Origin: Chondrus crispus
Taxonomy: Eukaryota; Rhodophyta; Florideophyceae; Gigartinales; Gigartinaceae
Assembly (NCBI RefSeq): GCF_000350225.1
Contig: NW_005179012.1
Location: forward strand, 62,001-126,000
Length of the DNA: 64,000 bases
Direction: 5' to 3'
The notes beneath the pieces were generated by a model. The model was not told the DNA's origin, made no database searches, and was given only the letters and a program-made list of their open reading frames with translations. Position 1 is the stretch's first letter. Every line of letters begins with the position of its first letter. Positions 41,504 to 52,876 of this stretch are shown here, in pieces. The position numbers and the translations under genes were made by a program.

Positions 41504-44500
41504 ATGGACTCCGATGAGGAGCGACACCTTACGCCGGGACAAAGCAAGCAGTTTGGCCTGTTGCGCTCGGATCTCTCCGCTGCTCTTGCGGCCTTCGATC
41601 GGGCGCAAGATTGGGCTGTACGTTTTCATCTCTACGTCAAATTCCCTATTTGCCAGGCCAGTTTCTGACAACAATCTACGATTTGCTACCTGATGTGGGA
41701 AATTGCACTTTTATGTGCTTAGGATCTCATTCATGACCTCCAAAGGGTGAATCGCGTGCTCAACAAGCATTCCAGTTCCCGTTTTCTACCCGAAAAGGCC
41801 TTACTTGCGAAGAGGCTGGCGCAATGCCTCACCTCATTCCTTCCATCTGGCGTCCATCTCAAAGCCTTGGAAACGTATCACATTGTCTTTAGTCGCATCG
41901 GCCCAGCTCGTCTAGCTTATGACCTCCCACTTTACGCTGGCGGTCTCTTTCCCCTATTCTCGTATTGCTCTACTTCATTGAAGGTACCGCTCCTATCACT
42001 TTATGAGACTCATTTCCTGCCTCTCGGCGCCGCGCTTATTCCAATCCTGGATGGCTTCGTCTTGGCGGTCTTGCCTGGTGTGGAAGAAGAAAGCTCCGAA
42101 TTTTACGTTCGCTCGCGAAACCTACTGGACAACCTTGGAGAGGCTGTGCATGACGTAGGCGCCTTCGCGCGCTCTCTCTGGCGGGCTTTGCTACTCTGCC
42201 CGCCCACGCGTCTCTCCGCAGCCCATTATCTCGGCCTAAGGCTCTCTTCCGACGATGAACATCTGCGTATGGAAGTCGTCAGTGACATGCCGCTTGTCGC
42301 CTACGCAATTACGGAGGCGCTGTCAGATAGTAACGCACTAGCGCAGCGTAGCGTTCTCGACTTGCTTCTTGGCGAGTTGGCTCTAGATTCGCCCTTCTTT
42401 CAGTCATCTAAGGCAGAGGAGCATGAGGCAGCGGTTGCGCTTGTTGGAGGTGTGTTCGGCGCATTGATGAGACGTGACATGAGCTTAACAAAACGCGTTC
42501 ATGCCTGGTTGCTCGGAGGGAAGGAGGGGGAGGATGGTATTGCGTTTTGCAAAGAGTTCTCGAACAAGTTAGTGCTTGCGTCAATCGACCGGGAGTTCAC
42601 GCTACTGCTACACGGCCTCGACGGAAAAAATGCAAAATTCGCGACCCGCCCTTGCCGCATTGCGGCAGCTCTTATGGACAGGACGGAGCTGTCGGAGTGC
42701 CTTGGGCATCACTTTGCTCTTCGACTGTTGAAGTATGGTAGGGCAGCGGCAGTCAGAGATGACCACAAGCATGAGAGGGATATACGAAATGCGATCTCGG
42801 ATTTCTTGAAGGACTTGGGCAGCGCAGTAGTTTTTGCAGAACTGGAAAGGATGCTGGCGAATGAAGCTCAGAAAGGTCAAGAAGATTTTGAACTGCTTAC
42901 TTTCGCGCTTTCCTTGTTTCCTACAACAAACGATGTTGTCCAGAAGAAGCATATACCTGCTATTTTACTAGTGGTGGTTCAATCCCTGAACGCAGTTTCC
43001 ACAGATTCCATGACGCTGGAGAAAGCGGTCGCGTTCTGCAGCACGGCAATCAAATCACTGGGTCTCTCGAGAATGACCCGTATCGAGAAATCTGTGATTG
43101 CAGATGTCAAAGCCGCTGTTTCGTCCTTTGCTTCTTTCTTTGTTGCATGGCTAGCACATGCTGTAGAACCGGCCCCAGTGGAACTGAGACGGGCTTATGA
43201 AGATGTATCGATAGCGGATGAGCATGCTGCTGAATTGCGAATGGCGTCTGTTTGCGAAACCCGCCACCAGTACATTAGCGTGGCCAAAGGAGCATGCTCT
43301 TTTTTTGTAAGTGCGGCGTCATTTGGGGTTAATGATGCAGAGACACTGCGGTCCTCCCTGCAGGCCCTTGCGAAATGTGCTAGCGCTGCTGATGTTTGTA
43401 TTTCCCTTGCTGGGTCCAGAGCATTTGTTGAGGTATCCGCGAGAGCATCGCATCACATCCCAGCGACACTGGGAAATGATGAACAAGCCCTTGGTGTCAT
43501 CCGGAGGTGTTGGCGTCAGATGCACCCTTCATTGCGAACGGCAACTGCCCAAAGTGCGCAAGCATTGCTCGGATTGCAGCGTCGTTTTCCTGAGGAGACG
43601 AAAATCGTCGTTGCTGACGGAATCCTTTCAACGGATTCGTCTCGAAGACTTCGCAATTTGGAGCGTTTCGCCTGCCTTTGGCGCTTATCTGTGGAACACA
43701 GACTCATGCCTCTTCCAGCGGACGATGGACTTTTCTTAATGCTGGACGCCCTTACAGATGAAGATTGGGCGCCGAAAATGTTGGCGCGTTCTTGGTTATC
43801 TGACGCCGTGGAAGTGGATTCTGCGTCTGTCCTTGATGCGCCACTACGGCTTTTGTTGACCCCAGAGTCAAGAAGTACCGGGACGCAGCACGAATTCGCA
43901 GCGGCATACGATGCTCCACGTGCGCTTTACGGGTTTCAAGTGATGCGGGGAATATTAGAAAGCTGCACCTCCATTGTGGGGTCTAGTCGTGAACAAGAAC
44001 AGGCATTGAATTTAAGTTCGCAACTTTCTACGAGGAAGAGAAAGCGAGGGCGTACAGGTATACGGGCCGTTGCAACAACACACGTATCGGCGCGGACACA
44101 CCAAGGGCTAGCTGCCGTGTTTGCTCTCGATCGAAAGGCAAGGGGGGTTACAGAGAGAGACTCGGTTCATCCAATTGCCGTTTCGGATGTAGAGGGACAC
44201 GTGAGATTAAATCAGCTTCTCCCTGCTGAAAATTACATTATCGGTATCGCCGTAACTTGTCTCGGATATCTTCGGGGAAGAGTTCCCCCCAAGTTTGCGT
44301 CCGTTCAAAGAACATCAACAGAAAGGGCCCAGTCCAGTGAGCCAGCTTTGGGAGCAGAAGGATCTGCTTCAGATATTGCTGATGACGAGTTTGAATGGCT
44401 AATGGCTGGACTAGGGTATAAGTCACTCAAAGAGCTTCATGTGGGAGTTTCCGCTGCGGCAGCCGAGTGTCTGGCCACATTGCTTCGTGCCATTCCGGTA

Positions 44501-47500
44501 TCCACTCAACTGAGTTCTATGATCTCTAGCGTACTTGCTGAACCAATCTTGTCGTTGGTAACGTACAACATTGGCAATGTCGACCCTGTCCTTCAGTTGC
44601 ACTTCCTCAATGCAATTACCTTTTTGGTGGCAGCGGACGGCCCTTGCTATTTATCATCAGTACAAGGGAAGGATGCCTTTTCAAAATCTGATGGAGGAGT
44701 ACGGTTATCCTACTCGGAAAGCCAGAACCAGCTTCCTAGTGTTAAACCACAAGATGCTTCAAGAAGAGGATTACAAGTCGGTGCGGCTGAAACTTTGAAG
44801 CACTTCGTTCCGTGGCTACTGGAAGGCGTATCTCTCACGTACCGAACGGCATCGATAGAACACGATGGCGGATCTCATGAGATCTTGGGAGTGCGACGAA
44901 GGTGGATTCATTTCCTGGAAATGGTCATGCGCCACATCGGCATAACTTTGCCTGTGGTGACGGAAGGACTACTGTGTATCTTGGATGAGTTTGTTAGTGC
45001 TCAAAATAGGAAAGTGGCATCAGATGTGCACCGTAGCGACAGTGAGTTTTCTCGAGTCGATGAAATTCTTGTTCTGCTAGAAGGAATTGGAATAGTTACG
45101 TCAAATGTGTTGTGGTCTTTTGAGTACGCTCTTGTTAACAGGGAACTGAAAGAAGATATTAGATCGAATTCCGCAATGCTTGATGCATCATTGAGGACTG
45201 CGGCTGGACCAGTTTTGAAAGATGCAATCGTCATAGCCAATTCAAGTGACAGGTTGGCCATCACTGATGACACAGAACGAAAATCTGTTTCCGTTCAATC
45301 ACAAAACGGGGACCCAAACACGCTCCCTACGCATGAAACACCACGCAACGTTGGCACGGCGACAGCTTCCATGATTAACGCCATAAACCCATTGCGTATG
45401 ATCAATGATTTCGTGAAAGATGTGCTCAGCGGAGCGGGTTCAGAGGGATCTCATCACATGCTCGACCCTCGGCGATCTGGTGCTCGCATTCTGTTTTGTC
45501 TTCTGCCTAGAGTTCTGGAAAATTTGGCAATTGTATGGGGACCTGTTGCTGACCCACACCTAAACCGAGATACTCCAGACGTGATGTCACCGCGATCGAG
45601 GGACACAGCTCCACCGCGCTTGTCGATGGAGCTCCCGCGGGAGCGACGGCAAGCTCAAAGAGCATCCATTTTATCAATATTGGAGCCAATCTTCGAGCTT
45701 CGGCCGACGGATGTCATCGCGTCAATAGTAGCTCTGTTCAGCCAAGACCAGACGGATTTCGGTATACTTCCGCAACGAGACACCGGAAGCTGTTCATCAG
45801 TGATGGCATGCCAAGTGCTGCATGCCATCGACGATGCTTCGGTGGATGCCGTGATACATTCGGTCAAGGGTATTTTCGAACGAGCAGCAAAGTGGGATGC
45901 CAGCTCGTCTGATGCCCAAGGAGGCAAAAGACAAGCCACTTTTCGAGAAAAGGCCCGTCAGACTCTCCGCCATTTCGTAGAGAGTGGCGATCATAGAATA
46001 AGCGATGAGGATATTAGGGAGATTGGTCGGTTATCTCCTGTCGAGATTGGTTCTTCGCTTCCGGGAGGGTCGGATGGACTTGAACTGGAGGATGGCTTGT
46101 TTCGTAGCTCCGGCGCCACCGCATTCGGACACCAAGACCTGTTCCACTGGGGTGACTATTTCGCTGTATATTCTCCCAGAAGGATTGAAACTGCATGCCT
46201 TAACTTTCTAGATGTATTCTTCGCAACTCGCCGGGATGTTGAGGAACTGCAAAATGCTTTTTCGACGACTCACGCATTCCTGAAAGAAGCACTTTCTGGT
46301 GCGAAGCGGAAAGCGACACCCCTTGCAGTTTTACGAGTATTAGGCGGTTTCATTTCTCGATGCCCGTCCCCGTTTCCGGATCGCAAAGCAAGGAAAGATG
46401 TTATGAATCTAGCTGCATTGGCTGTCTCAGCCTGCAGCTCCATTGCCTCAGGAGGCGCAGACCCGCACAGTGATGAGCTTCATGGCCGGCCGAAGGACTT
46501 ATTCAAGAAGGAGTTATCTGTTGTCGCCCTAAAAACTTTGGCCACGACAGTGCCAAGCTTGGTGGACTCGAGTTTTCTTGAGGACAAGCCACAGCTATCC
46601 AGCACTATTACAGCAAGCCTGTCGCCCGCTGTATCGGCTCTCAAAAAGAATGCCTCGCGAGCATCCTCCGTTCACAGTGCAGCAGATAATTCGAGAAGGA
46701 GTCGTAGTTCCATTCGTGAGCCATCCCCGCGACGTCGCGCTGAAAACACTCTGGAGACTATGGCTTCAAGTGCAGCCACAGAAGTTATACTTAGTGTAAG
46801 CAACCGAGATTGGGGTGTTAAGTTTGCTCGTCGAGAGCTTTTAGCGCTGCTGGAAGATACAAACTTCTTCTTTGGGAAGCAGGGGGGTGTTCTAGAAAAA
46901 ACGTCTGCCATCGTGCGTGAAGTTGTGGCTGGTGGAGGTGCATCTGCGCTGTTTTCCTCAATTGGGTTATCTTCGATGAACGGAGCTCCAGGAATTCCAA
47001 GTTTGTTTTCTGGACGCGACTCCGAGACTGTGCTTCGAGGCAGGGCGATACGAAGGATTGCCTACTGCGTATTTGTCTCCGAACCTGACTTCTATTCGCC
47101 ACAGTTGCCGTCAGTGCTAGAGAGGCTGCGCGACGCTCTTCGTATGACAGATTCCGGATTAGTTGTGGAATGCCTGCTATGTCTACGAGTGTTATTGCTG
47201 CGGATTGGACCATCAGCAATAACGGCTTTTCGAGCTACGACCCTGTCAGAGATTTTCCGGATAACATCGCACCCGACAGCCAATCTGCACGCTACTATTG
47301 CGGCTCTTAAGTTTTTGGATTTAACCACTTTACTCTCTCCCGCCGACTATGGTTACGAGCGATGTTTCTTCTTTGGTGAGGAATCCACATCCAGAGAACC
47401 AGCGGGGAATGAGCTAACGCCATTCCAGCCTCTGGCGTCGACGTTGACTAAGTTGTGGACGGAATCGGATCAATCAGTGGAAAATGCGTTTAGGCCTCCG

Positions 47501-47680
47501 TTGCGGTTGAAGGGTGGTCTAACTGTATTACCAGGGAATCCTCCAACTCGATTTGACAAAGAATTTGTGGGTCGATATGCGGCAGCGCTTCTTCTTCGAA
47601 ATGGAATGCCGAAGATGTGGGCGACAGCCGTTGACAGAGAAACGGTTTGTCGAGAAGTGGAGCAAGAATTTTTGAAGTGA
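41504..47680 (+). CDS. DOP1: DOP1/Dopey family membrane-trafficking protein (two exons)
   Basis: Exon 1 is 41504-41617 (38 codons, MDSDEERHLTPGQSKQFGLL). A 105-bp intron, 41618-41722, begins GTACGT and ends TTAG, phase 0. Exon 2 runs 41723-47680. The product is 2023 residues, within the usual 1700-2500 of the family. The Dopey N-terminal domain starts at once: residues about 34-95 read AQDWADLIHDLQRVN, then KRLAQCL and LPSGVHLKALETYHIVF, the family signature. The rest is a long alpha-solenoid, with a basic patch RKRKRGR near residue 807. DOP1 works with MON2 at the trans-Golgi/endosome in retrograde traffic and cargo-adaptor binding. No stop or frameshift was seen. Confidence 0.93.
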
Positions 47681-47804
47681 GACGTGGACGTGGACATTAC
47701 ACAGGATGGTTATTGACGGCGTAGATAATCTCTAACAAAGCATAAAGATAAGCAAGAGCTTGAAATTGATCATATAGAAACACAGTCAAGCTTGCCAATG
47801 GTGC

Positions 47805-48239
47805 CTATGCTGTCGACTCTGCTGACTGACTAGGTGAATATTTTGCGACCTCGAGGGCGTTCTCCTTGTAACCTGTGAGACGTGCGAAGGAGGATTGGAA
47901 GCCCAGGGACAAGCCGAATAGGGCACCGATGGTAGCGGCTGCGTACATGGACGGTCGCATCACGATTGGTCGACCTAATTTGACGAAGATCATTCGAGCA
48001 CGCCAATATATGACGGCGGACGCGTTAGACTATTCCGTTCCCACAGAAAACGATAAGACTGAGGGCGAAGTGTGAAACATGTTGAATGACGTACCGGCCC
48101 AGTATCCAAATGGCATGGAGATACCCGTAGCGAGAGCGAGGTTTTGCCAATCGCCGGCACGAAAGGCGGACATGACTTGTCCGAAGGACGGATCACGGGT
48201 GATCACCTGATGGGTGGGTGGATTGATTGGATAGGTCAT
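47805..48239 (-). CDS. Small complex I accessory subunit (21-kDa/NDUFC2-like), two exons
   Basis: Exon 1 is 48239-48095. A 120-bp intron, 48094-47975, begins GTACGT and ends TTAG, phase 1. Exon 2 is 47974-47805. The spliced product has 104 residues, MTYPINPPTHQVITRDPSFG onward. The join gives GYWAG followed by RPIVMRPSMYA, then a single hydrophobic segment (AAATIGALFGLSLGFQSS) and RLTGYKENALE. A membrane segment followed by R-x-x-G-x-x-E-N is typical of a small mitochondrial NADH:ubiquinone oxidoreductase subunit family in fungi and plants. It would be a single-pass inner membrane subunit. It lies convergent to DOP1, 124 bp away. The splice sites were chosen because only this join keeps both conserved blocks in frame. 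Confidence 0.6.
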
Positions 48240-48699
48240 GCTTCGGGAAGTGCGGGATGTTGCCGCGAACGCTCTACAGATGAGAAGTGGGACGGGGCTG
48301 TCGCACAGAAGGTCGAAGACTGGTTTGCAGCTTATGGCATGGAAGTGCGACAGTTGGTTATGGACAAGAGGGGCAGCGGACAGGTATTCTGTCAGGTTGC
48401 TCGCACAATCGCTCGTATGCCCAACGAGCTGATGGGTCATGATCGGTCGAAAGGGCTGGTGGTCTAAAAGATGAGATGTACACGTGGTAGACGTGTTCGG
48501 TGGGGCAAGCACTTGGTCGTGTAAATTTGTGTCTTAAACTTTCTTACAGTGCAGGCATGTCTGCGAGGACAAGTGTCGTCAGGACAAATGGTGCATCACC
48601 AGTACAGTATGAGGTGCCGGGGGCCGATACGCGGGCGATACCCGGGGGCGGACCGCTACTGTTTCTTCCGAAGCGTGACAGGGCAGCAGTTGTTAATGG
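48240..48699. other. Short intergenic stretch
   Basis: Probably the promoter of the minus-strand complex I gene. Nothing else was recognised. Confidence 0.45.
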
Positions 48700-48855
48700 T
48701 ACAGGGGGGGGGGTCGCGATATAGTGCTACCCTGTGTCAGTGGGCCGAAAACGGCACTATATCGAACCAGGCACTGTTAGATAATGAGATTTACGGCTTT
48801 TTTGCAGGCCACTTCCTTGCATCACTGCTCAGAAAGATCGCTCGCAGGACGCCAT

Positions 48856-49162
48856 TGTCGTACACTGTGAGACTCTGTTCGCTACAGGCCTTCGACCGGC
48901 CTGTTTCTTCCTTTGGCGCTGTCCGTCGGCGGAGAGTGCGCAAAAAGAGAAGAGGTTTCTGCAAAAAGAGTCGTCGGTGAGCGAGCGGCGGTCGCAAGCC
49001 AGGGACGAACTCACTTTATTAGGAGCTGGAAAGTAGTAGAAGTTGATTGAATCGCCTGAAAATAAACTCAAATAAAAGACTAAACGGAACCAAGCGAGCA
49101 CGATATTCTAGCCATCTATTGTCAAGAATATGAGAGTGCATTCCTACCCCGTCACCATTACA
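48856..49162 (-). repeat. Copia-2 3' LTR
   Basis: 307 bp, intact, TGTCGTACACTG to ACCATTACA. It is followed inward by a polypurine tract on the minus strand (49163-49175, GAAGAGGTGGGAG). Confidence 0.92.
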
Positions 49163-50375
49163 CTCCCACCTCTTCAGATAGCGAGCTTGATTCATTGCGC
49201 GTGATCCACTGCTCCACTTCACAGTGATCAATACCAGTGAATAGCAGCTTTGACAGTGCTCCATTGTCCTCAACTTTCGATAAACCATCGGCAGGATTAA
49301 GATCTGTGCACACGACGCCAATTTGAGTAATATCAAAGGATTTGTATGCGTCTCGCGCCCCAGCGATGTCTATCATTAGCCTCTTTTCGGTTGTCTGTCT
49401 GCCTTTTGTGACTGAGTCAAACAGCTGCTTCGAATCTGTAAAGCAATGTAGCTGAATCTTAGTTCCTAGCATAAGTTCCAGGTCTTTCCGAATTACAAAG
49501 GCAGTGTCAAAACCATCCACAAACGAATAAACTTCGCCACTCATGATGGATCGTACAACTCTTTTGGACTTCTTGCTCGAGTAATCCAGAATATGGCATT
49601 GAGCGTTCATGTCGCAAATCAATATAATGTATCCAAGTTGAGATGATAGATCATCGTTTGTTGCAAAAGCTGCATCCGCGTAGCACTTCAGAACAAGCGT
49701 GTCAACATCAAGTTTCCCGAACCGAAGCCCCTTAACATCGCTGCCTTTAGCAATCTTCACTGCATGATTAAATGCCTTGACTTTGTCATCGGACATTGTA
49801 TCTTCTGTCACCTGGGCAGCTTTGTTGATACTGCAGCATAGATCAGGACGGGAATGTGCCATCCATGAAAGCTTTGCTCGATGCTTTCGAAAATGATCAA
49901 ATGAGCAGCCCTTTGGAGCGATGGGTAATCTTTTGGCGTGCCTCTCTTGTGAGAGAAAGAACTCGCCTGGGGATGTGGTTGTTATCATTGTGCCAAAGAA
50001 ATCGAAATTGTCGTAGACTCGCGGCTTTGCGTCAAACTTCTCGAGTGTTTCAGCAGTTATCTTTTCAAACTTCTCATTGCCTGCATTGAGGTTGTCGTCG
50101 ACGTAGATTCCCATTACGCCTTCAGTCTCACCATCAGATACCTTGACATATAATGCAGGATCTACAGTGGTAGGCGTCATACTTAAGTCTTCTGTGACGT
50201 GAAATTCCAACGTTACACCCCAGTAGTCACCAGCGTCACAAACACCGTATAAGGGAATTAACAGCTCCAGGAGCTCTTCATCAGTTATTCCAATTAACTC
50301 CAGATCCTCCTTTTTTTGTAAAAGGAATATCTTTCGACTTAGCTTATCTTTGCTTTGTGTATATGCCTGATTCAC
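49158..50375 (-). CDS. Copia-2 Pol, RT (second part) and RNase H
   Basis: 405 codons continuing the RT frame after a one-base shift. NQAYTQSKDKL opens it; the expected upstream text, IPALRASSIRLIISVAA, is readable in this frame back to about 50457. YVDD, the RT catalytic motif, is at residues 91-94 (GIYVDDNLNAG). RNase H motifs: KCYADAAFA, SIMSGEVYSF and FTDSKQLFD. The frame runs into the LTR. The conserved residues are intact, so the break near 50457 is the main defect in this copy's Pol. Confidence 0.85.
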   Translation of the reverse strand: MNQAYTQSKDKLSRKIFLLQKKEDLELIGITDEELLELLIPLYGVCDAGDYWGVTLEFHVTEDLSMTPTTVDPALYVKVSDGETEGVMGIYVDDNLNAGNEKFEKITAETLEKFDAKPRVYDNFDFFGTMITTTSPGEFFLSQERHAKRLPIAPKGCSFDHFRKHRAKLSWMAHSRPDLCCSINKAAQVTEDTMSDDKVKAFNHAVKIAKGSDVKGLRFGKLDVDTLVLKCYADAAFATNDDLSSQLGYIILICDMNAQCHILDYSSKKSKRVVRSIMSGEVYSFVDGFDTAFVIRKDLELMLGTKIQLHCFTDSKQLFDSVTKGRQTTEKRLMIDIAGARDAYKSFDITQIGVVCTDLNPADGLSKVEDNGALSKLLFTGIDHCEVEQWITRNESSSLSEEVGV

Positions 50376-50419
50376 ATCATGTGAGAAGACACGGAACCCT
50401 TTGATTGCCGCGACAGATA

Positions 50420-52876
50420 TTATAAGTCTGATCGATGAAGCACGTAATGCTGGAATATCTGAACCATATATGGTTTATCTTTGTCCTTGTAACCTTGTGC
50501 GACATATCTGGCCTTCTCCTTTTCGTCCTCCGTTCCTATGTTCTTAATAGCAAGAACAAATCGACCGCCAAGTACATTTGCATCGGCTGGGACAGATGAC
50601 TTGGGAACTACCTTCCACACTTTTCGATCTTTCAGCCCCCTTATTTCAGCTAGCTTTGCTTTCCTGAAACCATTTGAATTTCCACGCAAGTCTCCGGATT
50701 TCAACACCTCTGTGATGTGAATTCCGATGAAAGCAACTCCAAGACTTATGGGGTCGATAGAGTGGAGAGTATTCTCATCGAGCCTACTGAGCTCAGATTC
50801 GCGTATTTCTTTCATGATATCGAGCAATTCTTCATCGAAGAGATCCTTTTCAAGAGACGTAGAGCTATCTGTCACAACCGTAGTTTCCAGTGGATGATCC
50901 ATCAAAAAATCGTCACCTTCAGCTATAACATTTTCATTTGGTGTTTGTCCAGCATTATCAGAGATATGATCAGAAGGATCGTTATCAGTTTGCGGAAGAG
51001 CCCCATCACTGACTTTGTATCTCTTCAATTTGTCAATAGATGCCCGGATGCTCCGATCTCCAGTGTCTAGCGTCAACATCTTACCTTCCTTATCTTTGAC
51101 GACGTATGGACCAACCCACTTGCCAATAGGTTTCTCACGGTACATCAGTACCTCGTCTCCAACTGAGTAAGACTTGTCAGCGGCAGACGCCACGTTACTG
51201 CGGAGAGCGGTTCCCAGTCTAGCTTGACTTGAAATTTGAACCATCTCCTTGCAAGCAACGTCCATAGCCTTCATCCTCGCGGCATGTTCAGGGAGTTCTT
51301 TAGGGGTAATAGGAAGACCGGGGAGTATGCCAAAGACTAGAAGCGTGGGGACGAGTCCCGAAGGCCCAGCTGTGTCATTGACAGCTTTAACAGCCAGCTG
51401 AAGTGCCAGCCTCGGCTTAGTCTGAGAATTATCGGAACGTACTTCGTTGTAAACACGTCTTAGATACGAGTGGTATCTTTCACCCACGCCAATAGCATTA
51501 TGGCTCTCGACGCCTGAAGGTTGTTCCTTAATCCCAGCAGTATTAAGAAGATTCTTCCATTCAGTAGACTTGAATTGTGGTCCCTGGTCAGCGGATATCT
51601 TGTCAGGAAATCCAACGTACCGAGACACCCATATGTCCATGAAAACGTCCCATACATCTTTTGTAGACTCTCCAACAAGGAAGCATGCGGCATTAAACTT
51701 TGTATCCTTGTCTACGACATGAAACACTGTTTTTCCATCAAGGGTCATGAGATCAACGCAAACAGTGCGATTGAATACGCAATCAGTTTCGGGCATAGAT
51801 ACTCTGAACCTATGGGGAGCATTAGCCTCGCGCTGGCAAACGTCGCAAGTATCTGTGATCTTCTGTAGGTCTCCCATGACATCAGATGATACATTAGAGG
51901 GGTCCGCACGGCGCATCAAGGCATAAACTTTGTCGGGACGAGGGTGATAAAAATGCCGATGAACTTTGCGTAATTCAGACATTGTGAACAAAATATTCAA
52001 AGACCATTCGATGTACACATGACCATGCTTCCTTGTCAGTGGTATATTCCATCCATCAGCCTTTGATATCATCACGTCATCCTCAAAGTCCATTATTAGA
52101 CGTGCTTTGGTCAGAACGTCCAGTCCTAGTAAGAACGGAACATCCACATCAACGACGTCGGCCACAATGGAGAGAAAGAATGAATTGGAAACCGGGATAC
52201 GAACGGTAAGTTGTCCGATCCGCTCGTGTTTGCTTGATCCGAAAGTAAAGATCAAACGTTTTCCATTAAGTTCCCTGTCAAGTTCGCTGTTGACTAATGC
52301 ACAGTAAGCTTCAGCTTGCTGGTATCCGATTACAGTTTTCTGGGCTCCTGAGTCAACACAGGCACCTTCAAACTGATCGCTAGCCGGAGAGTCCCAAGAG
52401 CGTGATAAGACGAATATCTCTGCAAAGTCGATATCAGAATCACTCTCGTGATCGAGTAACGTGGGGCCAGATGCTTGGGCGACGTCTTCGCTCAACGCAA
52501 GGCGGAATATCTCGACATCGTCGCGTTCTCCGGACTCATCGTCTGACTCGGCAAATCCTTTGTCGATCTGTTGGCACAGCTCAGCTAGAACCAAATGTAC
52601 AGCATGTTTTCTGTCGACCTTTTTCTTGTAGTACTCGAGTCTCATTGTGGCAGCTCTGGACGCATTTATGGGTTTCGAACAATCCTTGAGCATGTGATTT
52701 GGGTCTCCGCAATTAAAGCAACCTGCGATGTCCAGCGGTTTCTTTTTCTGTGAGGAATATCCAGTTGCCTTTGATCTAACATACCTCGGATGTTTACCGT
52801 AGCGACCCTGTCCAGTGTACAGTACCCCCAATGAGTCATCCTTCGCAATAGAGGACCTAGGTCCAGCAGTGGTCAC
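50420..52876 (-). CDS. Copia-2 Pol: zinc knuckle, protease, integrase, RT (first part)
   Basis: 818 codons. Residues 53-66 form a retroviral zinc knuckle, C-x2-C-x4-H-x4-C (CFNCGDPNHMLKDC). Protease: CVDSGAQKTVIG near residue 177. Integrase: zinc motif with CDVC, first Asp in VDLMTLDGK, second in SADQGPQFKS, Glu in IGVGERYHSYL. RT begins VLGGRFVLAIKNIG and RYVAQGYKDKDKPYM, then the frame is lost near 50457 by one base. No ATG start: the frame overlaps the end of gag by 20 bases in the +1 frame, so expression as a Gag-Pol fusion by recoding is likely. All catalytic residues are present. Confidence 0.88.
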   Translation of the reverse strand: MTTAGPRSSIAKDDSLGVLYTGQGRYGKHPRYVRSKATGYSSQKKKPLDIAGCFNCGDPNHMLKDCSKPINASRAATMRLEYYKKKVDRKHAVHLVLAELCQQIDKGFAESDDESGERDDVEIFRLALSEDVAQASGPTLLDHESDSDIDFAEIFVLSRSWDSPASDQFEGACVDSGAQKTVIGYQQAEAYCALVNSELDRELNGKRLIFTFGSSKHERIGQLTVRIPVSNSFFLSIVADVVDVDVPFLLGLDVLTKARLIMDFEDDVMISKADGWNIPLTRKHGHVYIEWSLNILFTMSELRKVHRHFYHPRPDKVYALMRRADPSNVSSDVMGDLQKITDTCDVCQREANAPHRFRVSMPETDCVFNRTVCVDLMTLDGKTVFHVVDKDTKFNAACFLVGESTKDVWDVFMDIWVSRYVGFPDKISADQGPQFKSTEWKNLLNTAGIKEQPSGVESHNAIGVGERYHSYLRRVYNEVRSDNSQTKPRLALQLAVKAVNDTAGPSGLVPTLLVFGILPGLPITPKELPEHAARMKAMDVACKEMVQISSQARLGTALRSNVASAADKSYSVGDEVLMYREKPIGKWVGPYVVKDKEGKMLTLDTGDRSIRASIDKLKRYKVSDGALPQTDNDPSDHISDNAGQTPNENVIAEGDDFLMDHPLETTVVTDSSTSLEKDLFDEELLDIMKEIRESELSRLDENTLHSIDPISLGVAFIGIHITEVLKSGDLRGNSNGFRKAKLAEIRGLKDRKVWKVVPKSSVPADANVLGGRFVLAIKNIGTEDEKEKARYVAQGYKDKDKPYMVQIFQHYVLHRSDL

